Of a stretch of DNA of 26,512 nucleotides, positions 15,343 to 23,770 are shown one piece after another. Position 1 is the stretch's first letter, and every line of letters starts with the position of its first letter. Both the position numbers and the translations under genes were made by a program. Source of the stretch: an uncultured Bacilli bacterium (GTDB taxonomy: Bacteria; Bacillota_I; Bacilli_A; RF39; UBA660); NCBI GenBank assembly GCA_934132915.1, contig CAKPAK010000010.1, positions 1-26,512 of the forward strand, written 5' to 3'. The notes under the pieces were generated by a model. It was not told the DNA's origin, made no database searches, and worked only from the letters and a program-made list of their open reading frames with translations.

Positions 15343-16164
15343 TTAATTTTTTTCCAAGTAAGATTTATACACTCCTATTATAATCAAAATTAAGCCAATT
15401 ATTCCTATCACCATACTAGATAAAAATAAAATATGAAAAAGAGAATTAATCATCCCAATAACTAACTTCGACAGAATCCGACTAAATACCACAACATGTT
15501 GAAATTTTGGTTGAATCATAACTTTTCCCAAAAAAAGAAAAAAGAAAGTAGCTAAAAAGGAAGAACCTAATATTTTAAAAAAACAAGCAAATGTTTTACT
15601 AATCAATCCTAAAAAAGCAAGGAGAAAAAATTCAAGACTAAATAATAAAAATAGAATTTTATTTTGATAGCAAGAAAACTGATAATAACCATCTCTAAGT
15701 TTTAAAGCATATTTTTTAGAATAAATAATTTTATCTTCATAACTATCCGCGACTTGCTTTTTCAAGTCATGAATCGCCACAACTTCCTCATTTGTCGCTT
15801 CTCGATGATTTTCTTTTAATTTTTCCTGAATTAAGCCTTCCAAATTATCGGTAAGATAAGTAGCATCGATTTTTAATTCTTGATTTTCATAAATACAATC
15901 GATAAAATGCTTAATATCCACCTCTACCTTTTCTTTAGATAATATTTTTTCTACATCTCCCCCAGTTAATCCTACTTGAATAGTATATCCTTCTAATGTA
16001 GAAAGACTATCATGATAAACTTTATCATAATAATTATCTTTTTCTAAATAAGACAAAATATATTTCTTATCTAAAATTGTTGACATCAAAACAAGAGCAA
16101 CAAGAAGAATCGTAGTACTTAGTATGAATAACAATTGAGTGAACCTGATCAGTATTTTTTTCAA
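15343..16164 (-). CDS. Four-span membrane protein linked to the sortase, unknown function
   Basis: About 273 residues. A first membrane segment (about 8-29) leads to an extracytoplasmic domain of about 135 residues rich in charged residues (Lys, Glu, Asp, Tyr). Three further spans follow (about 166-187, 191-214 and 240-264). I do not recognise the family. I chose TTG 16164 because AGGAAG lies about eight bases before it; a GTG at 16173 is too close to the same site. It follows the sortase stop by 15 bases and precedes the microprotein by 14, so all are in one transcript with the LAATG surface protein. It might hold the substrate or the product at the membrane, but no catalytic motif is visible. 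Confidence 0.7.
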   Translation of the reverse strand: MKKILIRFTQLLFILSTTILLVALVLMSTILDKKYILSYLEKDNYYDKVYHDSLSTLEGYTIQVGLTGGDVEKILSKEKVEVDIKHFIDCIYENQELKIDATYLTDNLEGLIQEKLKENHREATNEEVVAIHDLKKQVADSYEDKIIYSKKYALKLRDGYYQFSCYQNKILFLLFSLEFFLLAFLGLISKTFACFFKILGSSFLATFFFLFLGKVMIQPKFQHVVVFSRILSKLVIGMINSLFHILFLSSMVIGIIGLILIIIGVYKSYLEKN

Positions 16165-16179
16165 ATAAATCACTTCCTT

Positions 16180-16806
16180 CTATTGTTTTAACGAAGCATA
16201 AACAACAAAGCGATATGGTGTATATACTACAGTTGTCGTTGGATAACAAGTATATAACATCAAAATTTCCCCTTCTCTTTTAATCGGAACTTTGTCCAAT
16301 TCAGTATCTTTAATGACTTTAGTATCATCAATTTGATAACGATAAGTCCCATAATTGGTTGTCACAATAATTTCATCACCCAAAGATACATTTGGAAGAT
16401 TTCTTAACATATTACTTGTATTATGACCCATATAAAGAATAGAACCACCCTCTCCTGGAAAATAACTCGCAATATATTGCCCAACACCATATTTTAGTGT
16501 TTCATTATCATCTCCATAATAAATTGGTTGTTCAATATTTACCGAAGGAATAGAAATACTAGCATACTTCGTTCCATATTCAGGATAAGACTCTAAATTT
16601 TTAGTTTTTAAATCTAATTTTACATCTTTTAAAATTTTTTTATTGGATTTCTCAGATACTAAATCCATCATTTGAAAGATTTCTTGAATAGGAGAATAAA
16701 AAATGAAAAAAATAAATCCAACAAGAAATGAAGAACAAATAAAAGCAACTATCACCTCAAGAATAGTCGCTTTTAATATTGCTTTTTTTTTCGCCTGATT
16801 AAGCAT
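16180..16806 (-). CDS. Sortase, class D/E-like
   Basis: A 208-residue membrane-anchored transpeptidase. One N-terminal span (about 14-37) is followed by the sortase beta-barrel. The catalytic histidine is H128 in YMGHNT, the cysteine is C187 in LMLYTCYPT, and the arginine is R199 in YTPYRFVV. It would cut the LAATG signal of the protein encoded immediately upstream and join it to the peptidoglycan cross-bridge. The LYTC motif and the substrate's alanine in the second position point to class D or E rather than A; class E enzymes are known for LAxTG. The start overlaps the end of the substrate gene by eight bases, so they are coupled one-to-one. No other sorting-signal protein is in the window. 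Confidence 0.9.
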   Translation of the reverse strand: MLNQAKKKAILKATILEVIVAFICSSFLVGFIFFIFYSPIQEIFQMMDLVSEKSNKKILKDVKLDLKTKNLESYPEYGTKYASISIPSVNIEQPIYYGDDNETLKYGVGQYIASYFPGEGGSILYMGHNTSNMLRNLPNVSLGDEIIVTTNYGTYRYQIDDTKVIKDTELDKVPIKREGEILMLYTCYPTTTVVYTPYRFVVYASLKQ

Positions 16807-17332
16807 TATTTTTTAACTTTCTATAAACTGCTGAAGAAGCTACGACTAATGCTAAACCAGATACAGCAATATAGATCGTATAATCTGAACCAGTTGCTGC
16901 TAATTTAGTGTTAGTAATTGGTGCTGAACCATAAGTTTTTCCATTAGCTCCTTTAACGGTTACTCTTTTTGATGAATTATCATAACTTACCGTAGCGCCA
17001 GCTAAAGTTGCAGCATCCGTTGCCAATGCACGAATTTCATTCTTTTGACTACTACTTAACTTGGTTAAATCTGTAGTACCAGCAGCATTCATAATTGCAA
17101 TAATTCTGTCTCCCTTAGCAATAATTTGATCGGCTACATCCGCACTGATTTCATTATCCGCTAAATAACTTTTAACAATAGCAGCAAGTTCAGGACTACT
17201 GACACTACGTCCTGCAACAGTAAAAGTTTTAGAAGCATAATCAATTAATTCTTGCTTAGTCGCTGCATGTACACTTGTGGTAAAGCATAAAGAAACGACA
17301 AGTACTGCAATGAATTGTAAACTTTTTTTCAT
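16799..17332 (-). CDS. Small wall-anchored surface protein with LAATG sorting signal
   Basis: A 177-residue exported protein. A signal peptide (1-24, cleaved after VHA) is followed by a mostly helical domain rich in Ala, Ser and Asp (about 25-110). A short beta-like part ends in the sorting signal: LAATG at 144-148, a hydrophobic stretch (about 151-168) and the basic tail YRKLKNNA. The motif differs from the usual LPxTG by alanine in the second position and is read as the substrate of the overlapping sortase. No catalytic or binding domain is recognised. GGAAGG lies about ten bases before the ATG. It is the first gene behind a strong extended -10 promoter, so it should be well expressed. Membership in a named surface-protein family is not evident. 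Confidence 0.85.
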   Translation of the reverse strand: MKKSLQFIAVLVVSLCFTTSVHAATKQELIDYASKTFTVAGRSVSSPELAAIVKSYLADNEISADVADQIIAKGDRIIAIMNAAGTTDLTKLSSSQKNEIRALATDAATLAGATVSYDNSSKRVTVKGANGKTYGSAPITNTKLAATGSDYTIYIAVSGLALVVASSAVYRKLKNNA

Positions 17333-17357
17333 TTTTTCACATTCCCTTCCTAGAATA

Positions 17358-17385
17358 ATTATATCAAATAATCTTCAAAATGCAA
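17358..17385 (-). promoter_or_regulatory. Strong promoter of the sortase island
   Basis: On the minus strand TTGCAT (17380-17385), a 16-base spacer and a perfect TATAAT (17358-17363) preceded by TGA. RNA should start near 17351, about 19 bases before the surface-protein ATG. The -35 lies within 15 bases of the VanZ stop, and no terminator is visible between them. Confidence 0.8.
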
Positions 17386-17393
17386 GATTTTTT

Positions 17394-17879
17394 CTACTTT
17401 TTTTTCCTTTTATACAATATAGTAAAGATACTCGTTGCAATTAAAGCACCACTTGTATCAATTAAAACATCACTAAACTGCCCCGTTCTGCCATAAACGA
17501 ATGTTTGATGATATTCATCTGTTAGGGCAAAAAGAAAACAGATGAATATCGTCATAAAGAATACAAGAACATACTTTTTTTCTAAATTAGAATGAAGCGC
17601 CAATAAAAAATTTAAAACTAAAATAGACAAAACAAAATAAACACTAGCATGTGCACATTTACGGATTGGTTTATTAAACTTTTCTACTAAAGCTTCTTTT
17701 TCTTTTAAATTATACTCACGATGGGTAATCTTACCAACAATTTCTACAATATCAGAAACAATCACCTTACTCCTACCATTAGATTCATTCGTATTCATGC
17801 TAGATAAGTAAAAAATAGTTCCCATCCACATTAAAACAAAAAGAAGTAAAAAGGTTATAATTAAATTTTTCTTTTTCAT
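17394..17879 (-). CDS. VanZ-like membrane protein
   Basis: A 161-residue protein with four spans (about 7-26, 74-95, 104-122 and 137-156). The VanZ signature is present: RKCAHASVYFVL near 73-84, TDEYHQTF near 120-127 and GRTGQFSDVLIDTSGALI near 130-147. VanZ of the vancomycin cluster gives low-level teicoplanin resistance; most chromosomal homologues have no known role and may affect surface polymers. The gene lies between the polysaccharide operon and the sortase island and has its own AAAGTGAT site. No clear promoter was seen in the 215-base gap upstream; the best -10 there (TATAAG) lacks a -35. The VanZ family call is firm; a link to resistance is not. Confidence 0.88.
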   Translation of the reverse strand: MKKKNLIITFLLLFVLMWMGTIFYLSSMNTNESNGRSKVIVSDIVEIVGKITHREYNLKEKEALVEKFNKPIRKCAHASVYFVLSILVLNFLLALHSNLEKKYVLVFFMTIFICFLFALTDEYHQTFVYGRTGQFSDVLIDTSGALIATSIFTILYKRKKK

Positions 17880-18076
17880 ATGGCATCACTTTCTCTCTTT
17901 TTTATTTTGAAAATAAAATACTTATATTGATTTTACATTTTATAAGAAAATTTTAGATGAAAAATAGAAAAAATAGCTTAATCCAAATTAAAGATATCTC
18001 TACCATAAATAGCTTCTTTTTCTAATCCTAATAGTTATTATAATATTTTCATTAAAATCATATTGTGAAAAATATT

Positions 18077-18120
18077 ACAATCACCAAAATATGTTTATAT
18101 CAAACGATCACCAAAATATT
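18077..18120. repeat. 27-base-period duplication at the end of wecB
   Basis: The 13-base unit ATCACCAAAATAT occurs at 18080-18092 and 18107-18119 on the plus strand, with partial matching to either side. The second copy codes for the last residues of WecB (KYFGDR on the minus strand) and the first lies just beyond its stop. It looks like a tandem duplication of the 3' end of the gene. Confidence 0.55.
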
Positions 18121-19207
18121 TCACAATTGCATCAACAATTTTTTCTGAAGCACGTCCATCACCATATGGGTTAGATGCCTTACTCATTTTATCATATTCT
18201 TCTTGATTAGTTAATAATTTTCTAGTTTCATTATAAATTGTATTTTCATCAGTACCAACTAATTTTAATGTACCAGCCTTAATACCTTCTGGCCTTTCAG
18301 TCGTATTTCTTAAAACAAGTACTGGTTTTCCAAGCGATGGTGCTTCCTCTTGAACACCACCTGAATCAGACATAATAATAAAACTTTTATTTTGAAAATT
18401 ATGAAAATCAAAAACATCTAATGGTTCAATTATTTTTACCTTTTCATTTTTTTTCAAAATTTCATAAGCAATTGATCTAACTTGTGGATTTTTATGGATT
18501 GGATATACAACTTTAACATCTTCAAATTCATCAACTAACCTTTTAATAGCTTTAAAAATATTTCTCATGGGCGCCCCTAAATTTTCCCTTCTATGCACAG
18601 TTAAAAGAATCATTCTGCTATCTCCCAACCAATCAAATATTTCGTGTTTGTAATTTTTAGTTATCGTTTTACTCATTGCATCAATTACAGTATTCCCTGT
18701 AACATAAATTTTTTCTTCATTAATATTTTGGTTTAATAAATTTTTTTTACTCAAATCAGTTGGCGCAAAATACATATCTGCCATACAATCCACCATTTGT
18801 CTATTCATTTCTTCTGGCCAAGGGCTATATTTATTATATGTTCTAAGTCCAGCCTCTACATGACCTATCAATATCTGATTATAAAAAGCCGCTAAAGCCC
18901 CAACAAATGTTGTTGTTGTATCACCATGAACTAAAATAATATCAGGCTTGCTCTCCTTGATAATAGTTTCTAACCCTTTTAATGTCCTAATTGTTATATC
19001 AGTTAATGTTTGCCCCTGTTTCATTATGTTCAAATCATAATCTGGTTGAATATCAAAAGTTTCCAATACTTGATCCAACATTTCTCTATGCTGTGCTGTA
19101 ATAACAACAATTGAATCTATTCCCTCTTTTTCTTCAAGTTTTTTCACTAGTGGGGCCATTTTAATAGCCTCTGGTCGTGTACCAAAAATACTCATTACCT
19201 TAATCAT
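18095..19207 (-). CDS. wecB: UDP-N-acetylglucosamine 2-epimerase (non-hydrolysing)
   Basis: A 370-residue cytoplasmic enzyme that interconverts UDP-GlcNAc and UDP-ManNAc. GTRPEAIKMAPLV is at 9-21, HGDTTTTF near 96-103, GHVEAGLRT near 116-124, HRREN near 206-210, SDSGGVQEEAP near 281-291 and ERPEG near 303-307. Length is as in WecB/MnaA (370-385). ManNAc would be a building block of the polymer made by this operon, or feed a wall teichoic acid linkage unit. The start follows AAGGAG inside the flippase gene and overlaps it by eight bases. It is the last gene of the polysaccharide operon; no strong terminator follows in the 215-base gap. Assignment is firm. Confidence 0.95.
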   Translation of the reverse strand: MIKVMSIFGTRPEAIKMAPLVKKLEEKEGIDSIVVITAQHREMLDQVLETFDIQPDYDLNIMKQGQTLTDITIRTLKGLETIIKESKPDIILVHGDTTTTFVGALAAFYNQILIGHVEAGLRTYNKYSPWPEEMNRQMVDCMADMYFAPTDLSKKNLLNQNINEEKIYVTGNTVIDAMSKTITKNYKHEIFDWLGDSRMILLTVHRRENLGAPMRNIFKAIKRLVDEFEDVKVVYPIHKNPQVRSIAYEILKKNEKVKIIEPLDVFDFHNFQNKSFIIMSDSGGVQEEAPSLGKPVLVLRNTTERPEGIKAGTLKLVGTDENTIYNETRKLLTNQEEYDKMSKASNPYGDGRASEKIVDAIVKYFGDRLI

Positions 19208-20471
19208 TTTCTGACTCCTTTTTAATTTTTTTTAATTGAAGCATCAAGCTAAGAGTTAAAACAAACTCACCAACAGGTGCCGCTATACTAACGCCATAAA
19301 TTCCATAAAATTTTCCCAAAAATGTATTACTAATGACTATCGCAATACATCCTACTGCAAATGCCTTACTATAATTTTTTTGCTTACCACTCGCAACCAA
19401 TGTTTGTATTCCTATAAAATTATTAATAATCGCAAACAAAAATTGAATAACCAACGGTACAACTATAATTGAATAATTTGAATAATCAACCCCAAATAAT
19501 ATATCAATAATATATTTATTAAAAATAATTATTGGTATTGAAAATATTGAAAATATCATAAAAATTGGTATTCCTATTTTTTTTACATATTTTTCACCAA
19601 CATCATACCCTTCAACATATTTTTGACTAATAAATGGATAAATAGCCTGTGAAATAGGAGAAAAAAACATAGTAAGTACATATGGAATTTTATAAATAGC
19701 CGAAAAAATTCCTGTAATTGATGCCGTTGTATATATTCCTAATATTGTCACTCCAAATCCACTAAAAATTTTTGTCATTGCAGAAGAAGTAAACAAATAA
19801 AATCCATCTTTAAATTCCCTTTTTATATTTTCAAATCGTGCAAATCTAAATTGCAAATTATATTTCTTTTTAGCAACTATCATACTTATTGTGCTAGACA
19901 ATAATAAAGTAATTGAATAAAGAACACAATACAAATATACATCGTTCGGCTTTTTCACCAATAAAAAAATTAATATAACAGATATAAATCTTGAAAGTGC
20001 ATTAATAATTGTAATAAACTTCATATCTTGCTTGCCTTGAAATAACCATGTTAATTGAAAAGTTGTTCCTATAATCATAATAAATAAAATCAACATACAA
20101 ATATAAGCCTGTAAATCAAAATTAAATCCCCAACACACAATATTTAAAATAATACCCGATACAATTAATAATAAAATTCGTGCTGAAATTATATTGTTAA
20201 ATAGCTTGTTCAACTGACCATTTTCACTATCACTCAGTAACGCTACTTTTCTAGAACCTGACAATCCAAACCCATATTCAACTAAAACTTGTAGATATAA
20301 AATCCAATTCAATGCTATTGAAAATACTCCATATTCGTTTGTTCCTAATATTCTGGTAACGTAAGGAATAGTAATTACAGGAATTACCGTATTAACCAAC
20401 TGCAAAATTGTTAACCAAATTCCATTTTTTAAAACTTTTGAACTTAATAATTTTTTGATTTTTTCTATCAC
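19200..20471 (-). CDS. Polysaccharide flippase (Wzx-type, PST family)
   Basis: A 423-residue integral membrane protein with 12 or more spans. It opens with the motif NTVIPVITIPYVTRILGTNEYG (about 27-48), then YLQVLVEYGFGLSGSRKV, typical of Wzx-type flippases. It would move lipid-linked repeat units to the outer face for the polymerase. The start is GTG 20471, 10 bases after AAAGGA; no in-frame ATG fits better. It follows the acyltransferase by 40 bases and overlaps wecB by eight, as expected in a Wzx/Wzy locus. The specific repeat unit cannot be predicted. Confidence 0.9.
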   Translation of the reverse strand: MIEKIKKLLSSKVLKNGIWLTILQLVNTVIPVITIPYVTRILGTNEYGVFSIALNWILYLQVLVEYGFGLSGSRKVALLSDSENGQLNKLFNNIISARILLLIVSGIILNIVCWGFNFDLQAYICMLILFIMIIGTTFQLTWLFQGKQDMKFITIINALSRFISVILIFLLVKKPNDVYLYCVLYSITLLLSSTISMIVAKKKYNLQFRFARFENIKREFKDGFYLFTSSAMTKIFSGFGVTILGIYTTASITGIFSAIYKIPYVLTMFFSPISQAIYPFISQKYVEGYDVGEKYVKKIGIPIFMIFSIFSIPIIIFNKYIIDILFGVDYSNYSIIVVPLVIQFLFAIINNFIGIQTLVASGKQKNYSKAFAVGCIAIVISNTFLGKFYGIYGVSIAAPVGEFVLTLSLMLQLKKIKKESEND

Positions 20472-20511
20472 ATTGATCTAATCCTTTCATAAGATTATCC
20501 AATAACACTTT

Positions 20512-21222
20512 TTATTTATTATTATATCTTTCGTTACAATAATCAATAAATTCTTCATACGACTTAAATTCAGCAACATTATCATTGAATACTTCTCTCG
20601 ATATATTTTCTTCGGATAATTTTTTTTTTAATCTATCTGTAAGTTTATCATAATCATTCACAAATAAATAGAAATATTCATGAAAAGTATCCATATCTGG
20701 AATTTTTCCAAATCTATCTCTATAACTTTTATATAAACAATAAGCATCATTCATTTGATTCCTGCTTATTTTATCTCTATACTCTTCAATAGTCATTATC
20801 TTTCTGGCAGGATTTCCAGCATATACACTATTTTCATCTATTATCCCAGAAACAACAGAACCTGCTCCTACAATTACGTTGTCTTCTATGACAGTACCAG
20901 CAAGCACTGTACACCCCCATCCTAAAAAAACATTATTTCCAATCACAGTTTTCTTGGATTTACCATAAATTTTACTATCTATTCTATTTAATACACTAGT
21001 CGAATAATCATGGGTTAATATAGTAACAGGACCTGTCATATTAACATTATTGCCTATCTCAAGTAAATATGGATTATTTGTATCTATATGCGTATCTTTG
21101 GGACAAAATATATTAATGTTATCACCACACAGTATACCTATACTTCTCAAATAATCAACATAAGTCTTGCTTGAAGCCTTATACGAATATAAAAATTTTT
21201 TTATAATAAATTTCAATTTCAT
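20512..21222 (-). CDS. Hexapeptide-repeat acyltransferase (capsule O-acetyltransferase-like)
   Basis: A 236-residue cytoplasmic protein. Residues about 35-145 are a left-handed beta-helix of hexapeptide repeats (IGNNVNMTG, VIGNNVFLGWGCTVLAG, IVGAGSVVSG), with the likely catalytic histidine in LTHDYS near 70. It ends in the YAGNPARKI motif of the WbbJ/maltose-acetyltransferase group. About 85 further residues form a charged helical tail that is not part of the usual core. It probably acetylates a sugar of the repeat unit with acetyl-CoA. AGGAG lies seven bases before the ATG and overlaps the stop of the broken ORF upstream, so it was once coupled to that gene. The acceptor sugar is unknown. 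Confidence 0.85.
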   Translation of the reverse strand: MKLKFIIKKFLYSYKASSKTYVDYLRSIGILCGDNINIFCPKDTHIDTNNPYLLEIGNNVNMTGPVTILTHDYSTSVLNRIDSKIYGKSKKTVIGNNVFLGWGCTVLAGTVIEDNVIVGAGSVVSGIIDENSVYAGNPARKIMTIEEYRDKISRNQMNDAYCLYKSYRDRFGKIPDMDTFHEYFYLFVNDYDKLTDRLKKKLSEENISREVFNDNVAEFKSYEEFIDYCNERYNNK

Positions 21223-21231
21223 AACATTCTC

Positions 21232-21478
21232 CTAAATCTTATTTTTTCTCAAATTATACATAAATTCAAAAAATTTACACAACGCAAATATAAAAATATA
21301 AATAATATATATATCCATACTTTGAGTTAACAAAACAACTATTAGCATTGTACAAATGTATTTAGCATCAATACTTCGAGATTTATCAGCAAAATAAAAT
21401 AGCAAAACTAGAAACGAAAATATTTTTTGATGGGATTACATTCAAAGTATTTGTATGAAAAACAATCTCATTAATCAT
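21232..21478 (-). pseudogene. Short frameshifted membrane ORF after the polymerase gene
   Basis: An ATG at 21476-21478 overlaps the polymerase stop (ATGA) and opens a frame ending after 29 residues at TGA near 21386. The next frame (one base shifted, at a TTTT run) then continues from ADKSRSIDAKY through a hydrophobic helix (QSMDIYIIYIFIF) to a basic end and TAG 21232-21234. Joined, the two give an ORF of about 81 residues with one or two spans. The stop falls in the ribosome binding site of the acyltransferase gene, as for a true operon gene. The sequence resembles the C-terminal end of a Wzy-type polymerase, perhaps left by recombination of two loci. A one-base error in a T run would restore a single frame. 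Confidence 0.55.
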
Positions 21479-22650
21479 TTAATCTTATCAATTTCTTTTC
21501 TTCCTAATTGTTCAATTTTATCGTATGAATAGCACAAAAATAGGAGAATAAATAACCAAATAACATCCCATCCTTCGATTTGGGCTCTAATCATAAGAGT
21601 TAATAATGTAAATGGTATCATATATATCCATCTATCATGCTTTATGCTATCAAATTTTGCTTGTCCTATCAACATAGAAATAACAAATATTATAAATAAA
21701 ATTATACCACCATTAAACAATATCATTAAATATGTATTATGTGCATTAATACCTGTAATATAAGGTAACATTGCTTGGAAAGATAAACCATTAATCATTC
21801 CATAGCCAATAATTGGACTGTTTATTATTTTTTTTATCGTAATATCCCATATTACAGTTCTATCTGTTAAAGAAAGATTTCTATGTAAAACATCAACAAT
21901 AATAAATTTAAATAAGCCTATTTTGTTTACTATAACAAGCAAAAAAAATAATACAACATTTACTACTATAATCTTCTTAATTGTTTTTATTGGAATATTT
22001 GCTCCATAAATTAAATATAAAATACACAACAACAAAATAATAAAACAAACTTTGCCCCCTCCTAAATCTCTTACTATAGAAAATGTAAGCAAATTCAATA
22101 AAGGAACAGTGGGTACAGTCATTTTCTTTAATGTTATATATTTATTCATAAAGCAAAATAATATAGAAATAATATATAATCTTACTGACGTATTATCTCC
22201 ACCCATAAAAAATATAGGATTATTATTATCTCTAAACATAGCATTAGGATAAAAAATAATTGATGAAAATGTATTAATAATTAGCAACAGCAGAAGATAA
22301 GTGGAAAAAATATTTATAAATTTTGTTGCATTCTTTTCTAAACCATACTTTATTACATAATATGTAGTCATAAAAGAAACTAATTCCTTAACATAGCCTA
22401 ACAAATCACCTTTATTTAATGTGGTTGTAAATAACAAAAACATATAAAACAGGAAAATAGTAAAATCAAATTTGTTAAACCTATGATTATATAATATGTT
22501 GGCTACTGCATAAAAACACACTAAAATAGCTCCAATATACCACAATAAATTTAATGCACTAGATACATATGAAATACAACCAATTTTTAAAGCAAAGAAA
22601 ATCATAAAAAATAACAGTAATCCTTCTTTTGAAAGTTTAAAATTCTTCAT
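21475..22650 (-). CDS. Polysaccharide polymerase (Wzy/O-antigen ligase-like)
   Basis: A 391-residue membrane protein with about 10-11 spans and a larger outside loop between about 255 and 315 (TDRTVIWDITIKKI and IIGYGMINGLSF, then GINAHNTYLMILFNGGI). The HNTYL block is common in O-antigen ligase/Wzy proteins, which join lipid-linked repeat units outside the membrane. Overall sequence identity in this family is low, so the call rests on topology, that block and position in the operon. AAGGTG precedes the ATG and overlaps the upstream glycosyltransferase stop. It ends in TGA, showing that this codon is a stop here. Confidence 0.82.
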   Translation of the reverse strand: MKNFKLSKEGLLLFFMIFFALKIGCISYVSSALNLLWYIGAILVCFYAVANILYNHRFNKFDFTIFLFYMFLLFTTTLNKGDLLGYVKELVSFMTTYYVIKYGLEKNATKFINIFSTYLLLLLIINTFSSIIFYPNAMFRDNNNPIFFMGGDNTSVRLYIISILFCFMNKYITLKKMTVPTVPLLNLLTFSIVRDLGGGKVCFIILLLCILYLIYGANIPIKTIKKIIVVNVVLFFLLVIVNKIGLFKFIIVDVLHRNLSLTDRTVIWDITIKKIINSPIIGYGMINGLSFQAMLPYITGINAHNTYLMILFNGGIILFIIFVISMLIGQAKFDSIKHDRWIYMIPFTLLTLMIRAQIEGWDVIWLFILLFLCYSYDKIEQLGRKEIDKIK

Positions 22651-22659
22651 ATTAACACC

Positions 22660-23751
22660 TTATTTTTTTAAAAATTCTTTCATAGTTTTATAATTATCAA
22701 CACTGTTAAAATAATCTAATGCATTTTTTGAATAAAATTCATAATTTTTCTCCATTGTATTTAAATCATTTAAAATATTTTTTTCTGCTAATTTTGTACA
22801 AATTCCAGCATTTGAATTACCTATAGTATTTTTTAGTCCTGGAATATCATTTCCTATCATTGGAATACCAAAACCTCCATATTCAAAAATTTTATTTGGA
22901 GCACAAAATGCTTTATTTAAAATTGTAGGTCTATAAAATAAAATACCAAACTTTGCATAACTAGTAACCTCCAAATGTAATGGTGCAGGAACATAAGGGT
23001 AAAAAACACAATTATCATAAATATCAACAATTTTTTCATAACTATTATATTCATCGATTCCCATTAAAACCAATTTATACTTTTTTTGGCATTTCTTCAA
23101 TGCTTTCGCAAGTTCTAATAATTCTTCCGTGTTTTGAAGATATCCCTGATATATAATAACATCATCATTTTTAATTTCATCAATAATTTTTTTTGTTTCT
23201 TCAGAAGTAGGTTCAACCCTTCTTGTTGTTAATTGATTATATGGTTTATTTGGAAAAACAGTTGGTAATTCTTTGAGATTATACCAAAATTTTGTTATAT
23301 AAGCTCTTGTTTCCTCACAACAAGTAACTTTATAAGCATTTTCTAATATACCATGTAGTAATTTACGTTTTTTAGGAGCATCATCCAACAATTCTAGTAA
23401 AGTTACAATATATTTTTTTCCTTTTAACAATCCTTTCATCGGAATAACAGTCTCTGCTGTTCCAAACCAATAAATTGTATCATTATCATCATAACGTTTA
23501 AGATATTTTTTTAATCCCCTTCTAAATTTTAGCCAACCTTTTAATTTATTTACCTTTCCAAAGTACTCATCCTCTATATCAGAAATTTTAAAACAACTAA
23601 TCCCTTCACCTTCTAATAAATTTAGTGTATTTTTATCACAGGTTCCATATAAAACATCAATATCATATCCCAATTTTTTTATCATTCTTATATGTGAAAC
23701 ACATGGGGGATAAAAATGCAGTCTTGATTTTACAATATATACATATTTCAT
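22660..23751 (-). CDS. Glycosyltransferase, GT4-like
   Basis: A 363-residue GT-B-fold enzyme acting at the inner face of the membrane. The N-terminal half (1-175) is divergent, and the C-terminal half contains DDVIIYQGYLQ (about 195-205), the YPYVPAPLHLEV segment and the donor-binding PNKIFEYGGFGIPMIGNDIPG block (about 288-308), which holds the family glutamate. The second half is clearly GT4-like while the first half is unusual, so donor and acceptor are unknown. AAGGAG lies ten bases before the ATG. It is co-transcribed between another glycosyltransferase and the polymerase. Confidence 0.8.
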   Translation of the reverse strand: MKYVYIVKSRLHFYPPCVSHIRMIKKLGYDIDVLYGTCDKNTLNLLEGEGISCFKISDIEDEYFGKVNKLKGWLKFRRGLKKYLKRYDDNDTIYWFGTAETVIPMKGLLKGKKYIVTLLELLDDAPKKRKLLHGILENAYKVTCCEETRAYITKFWYNLKELPTVFPNKPYNQLTTRRVEPTSEETKKIIDEIKNDDVIIYQGYLQNTEELLELAKALKKCQKKYKLVLMGIDEYNSYEKIVDIYDNCVFYPYVPAPLHLEVTSYAKFGILFYRPTILNKAFCAPNKIFEYGGFGIPMIGNDIPGLKNTIGNSNAGICTKLAEKNILNDLNTMEKNYEFYSKNALDYFNSVDNYKTMKEFLKK

Positions 23752-23770
23752 AGATCTATTTCTCCTTCTT

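Noticed and set aside
16067..16249. Minus-strand ORF of 60 codons across the sortase and four-span genes
   Set aside because: It is out of frame with both supported genes, lacks a ribosome site and has a composition typical of a shadow frame.
22052..22252. Plus-strand ORF of 66 codons
   Set aside because: It is antisense to the polymerase gene, with no start signal.
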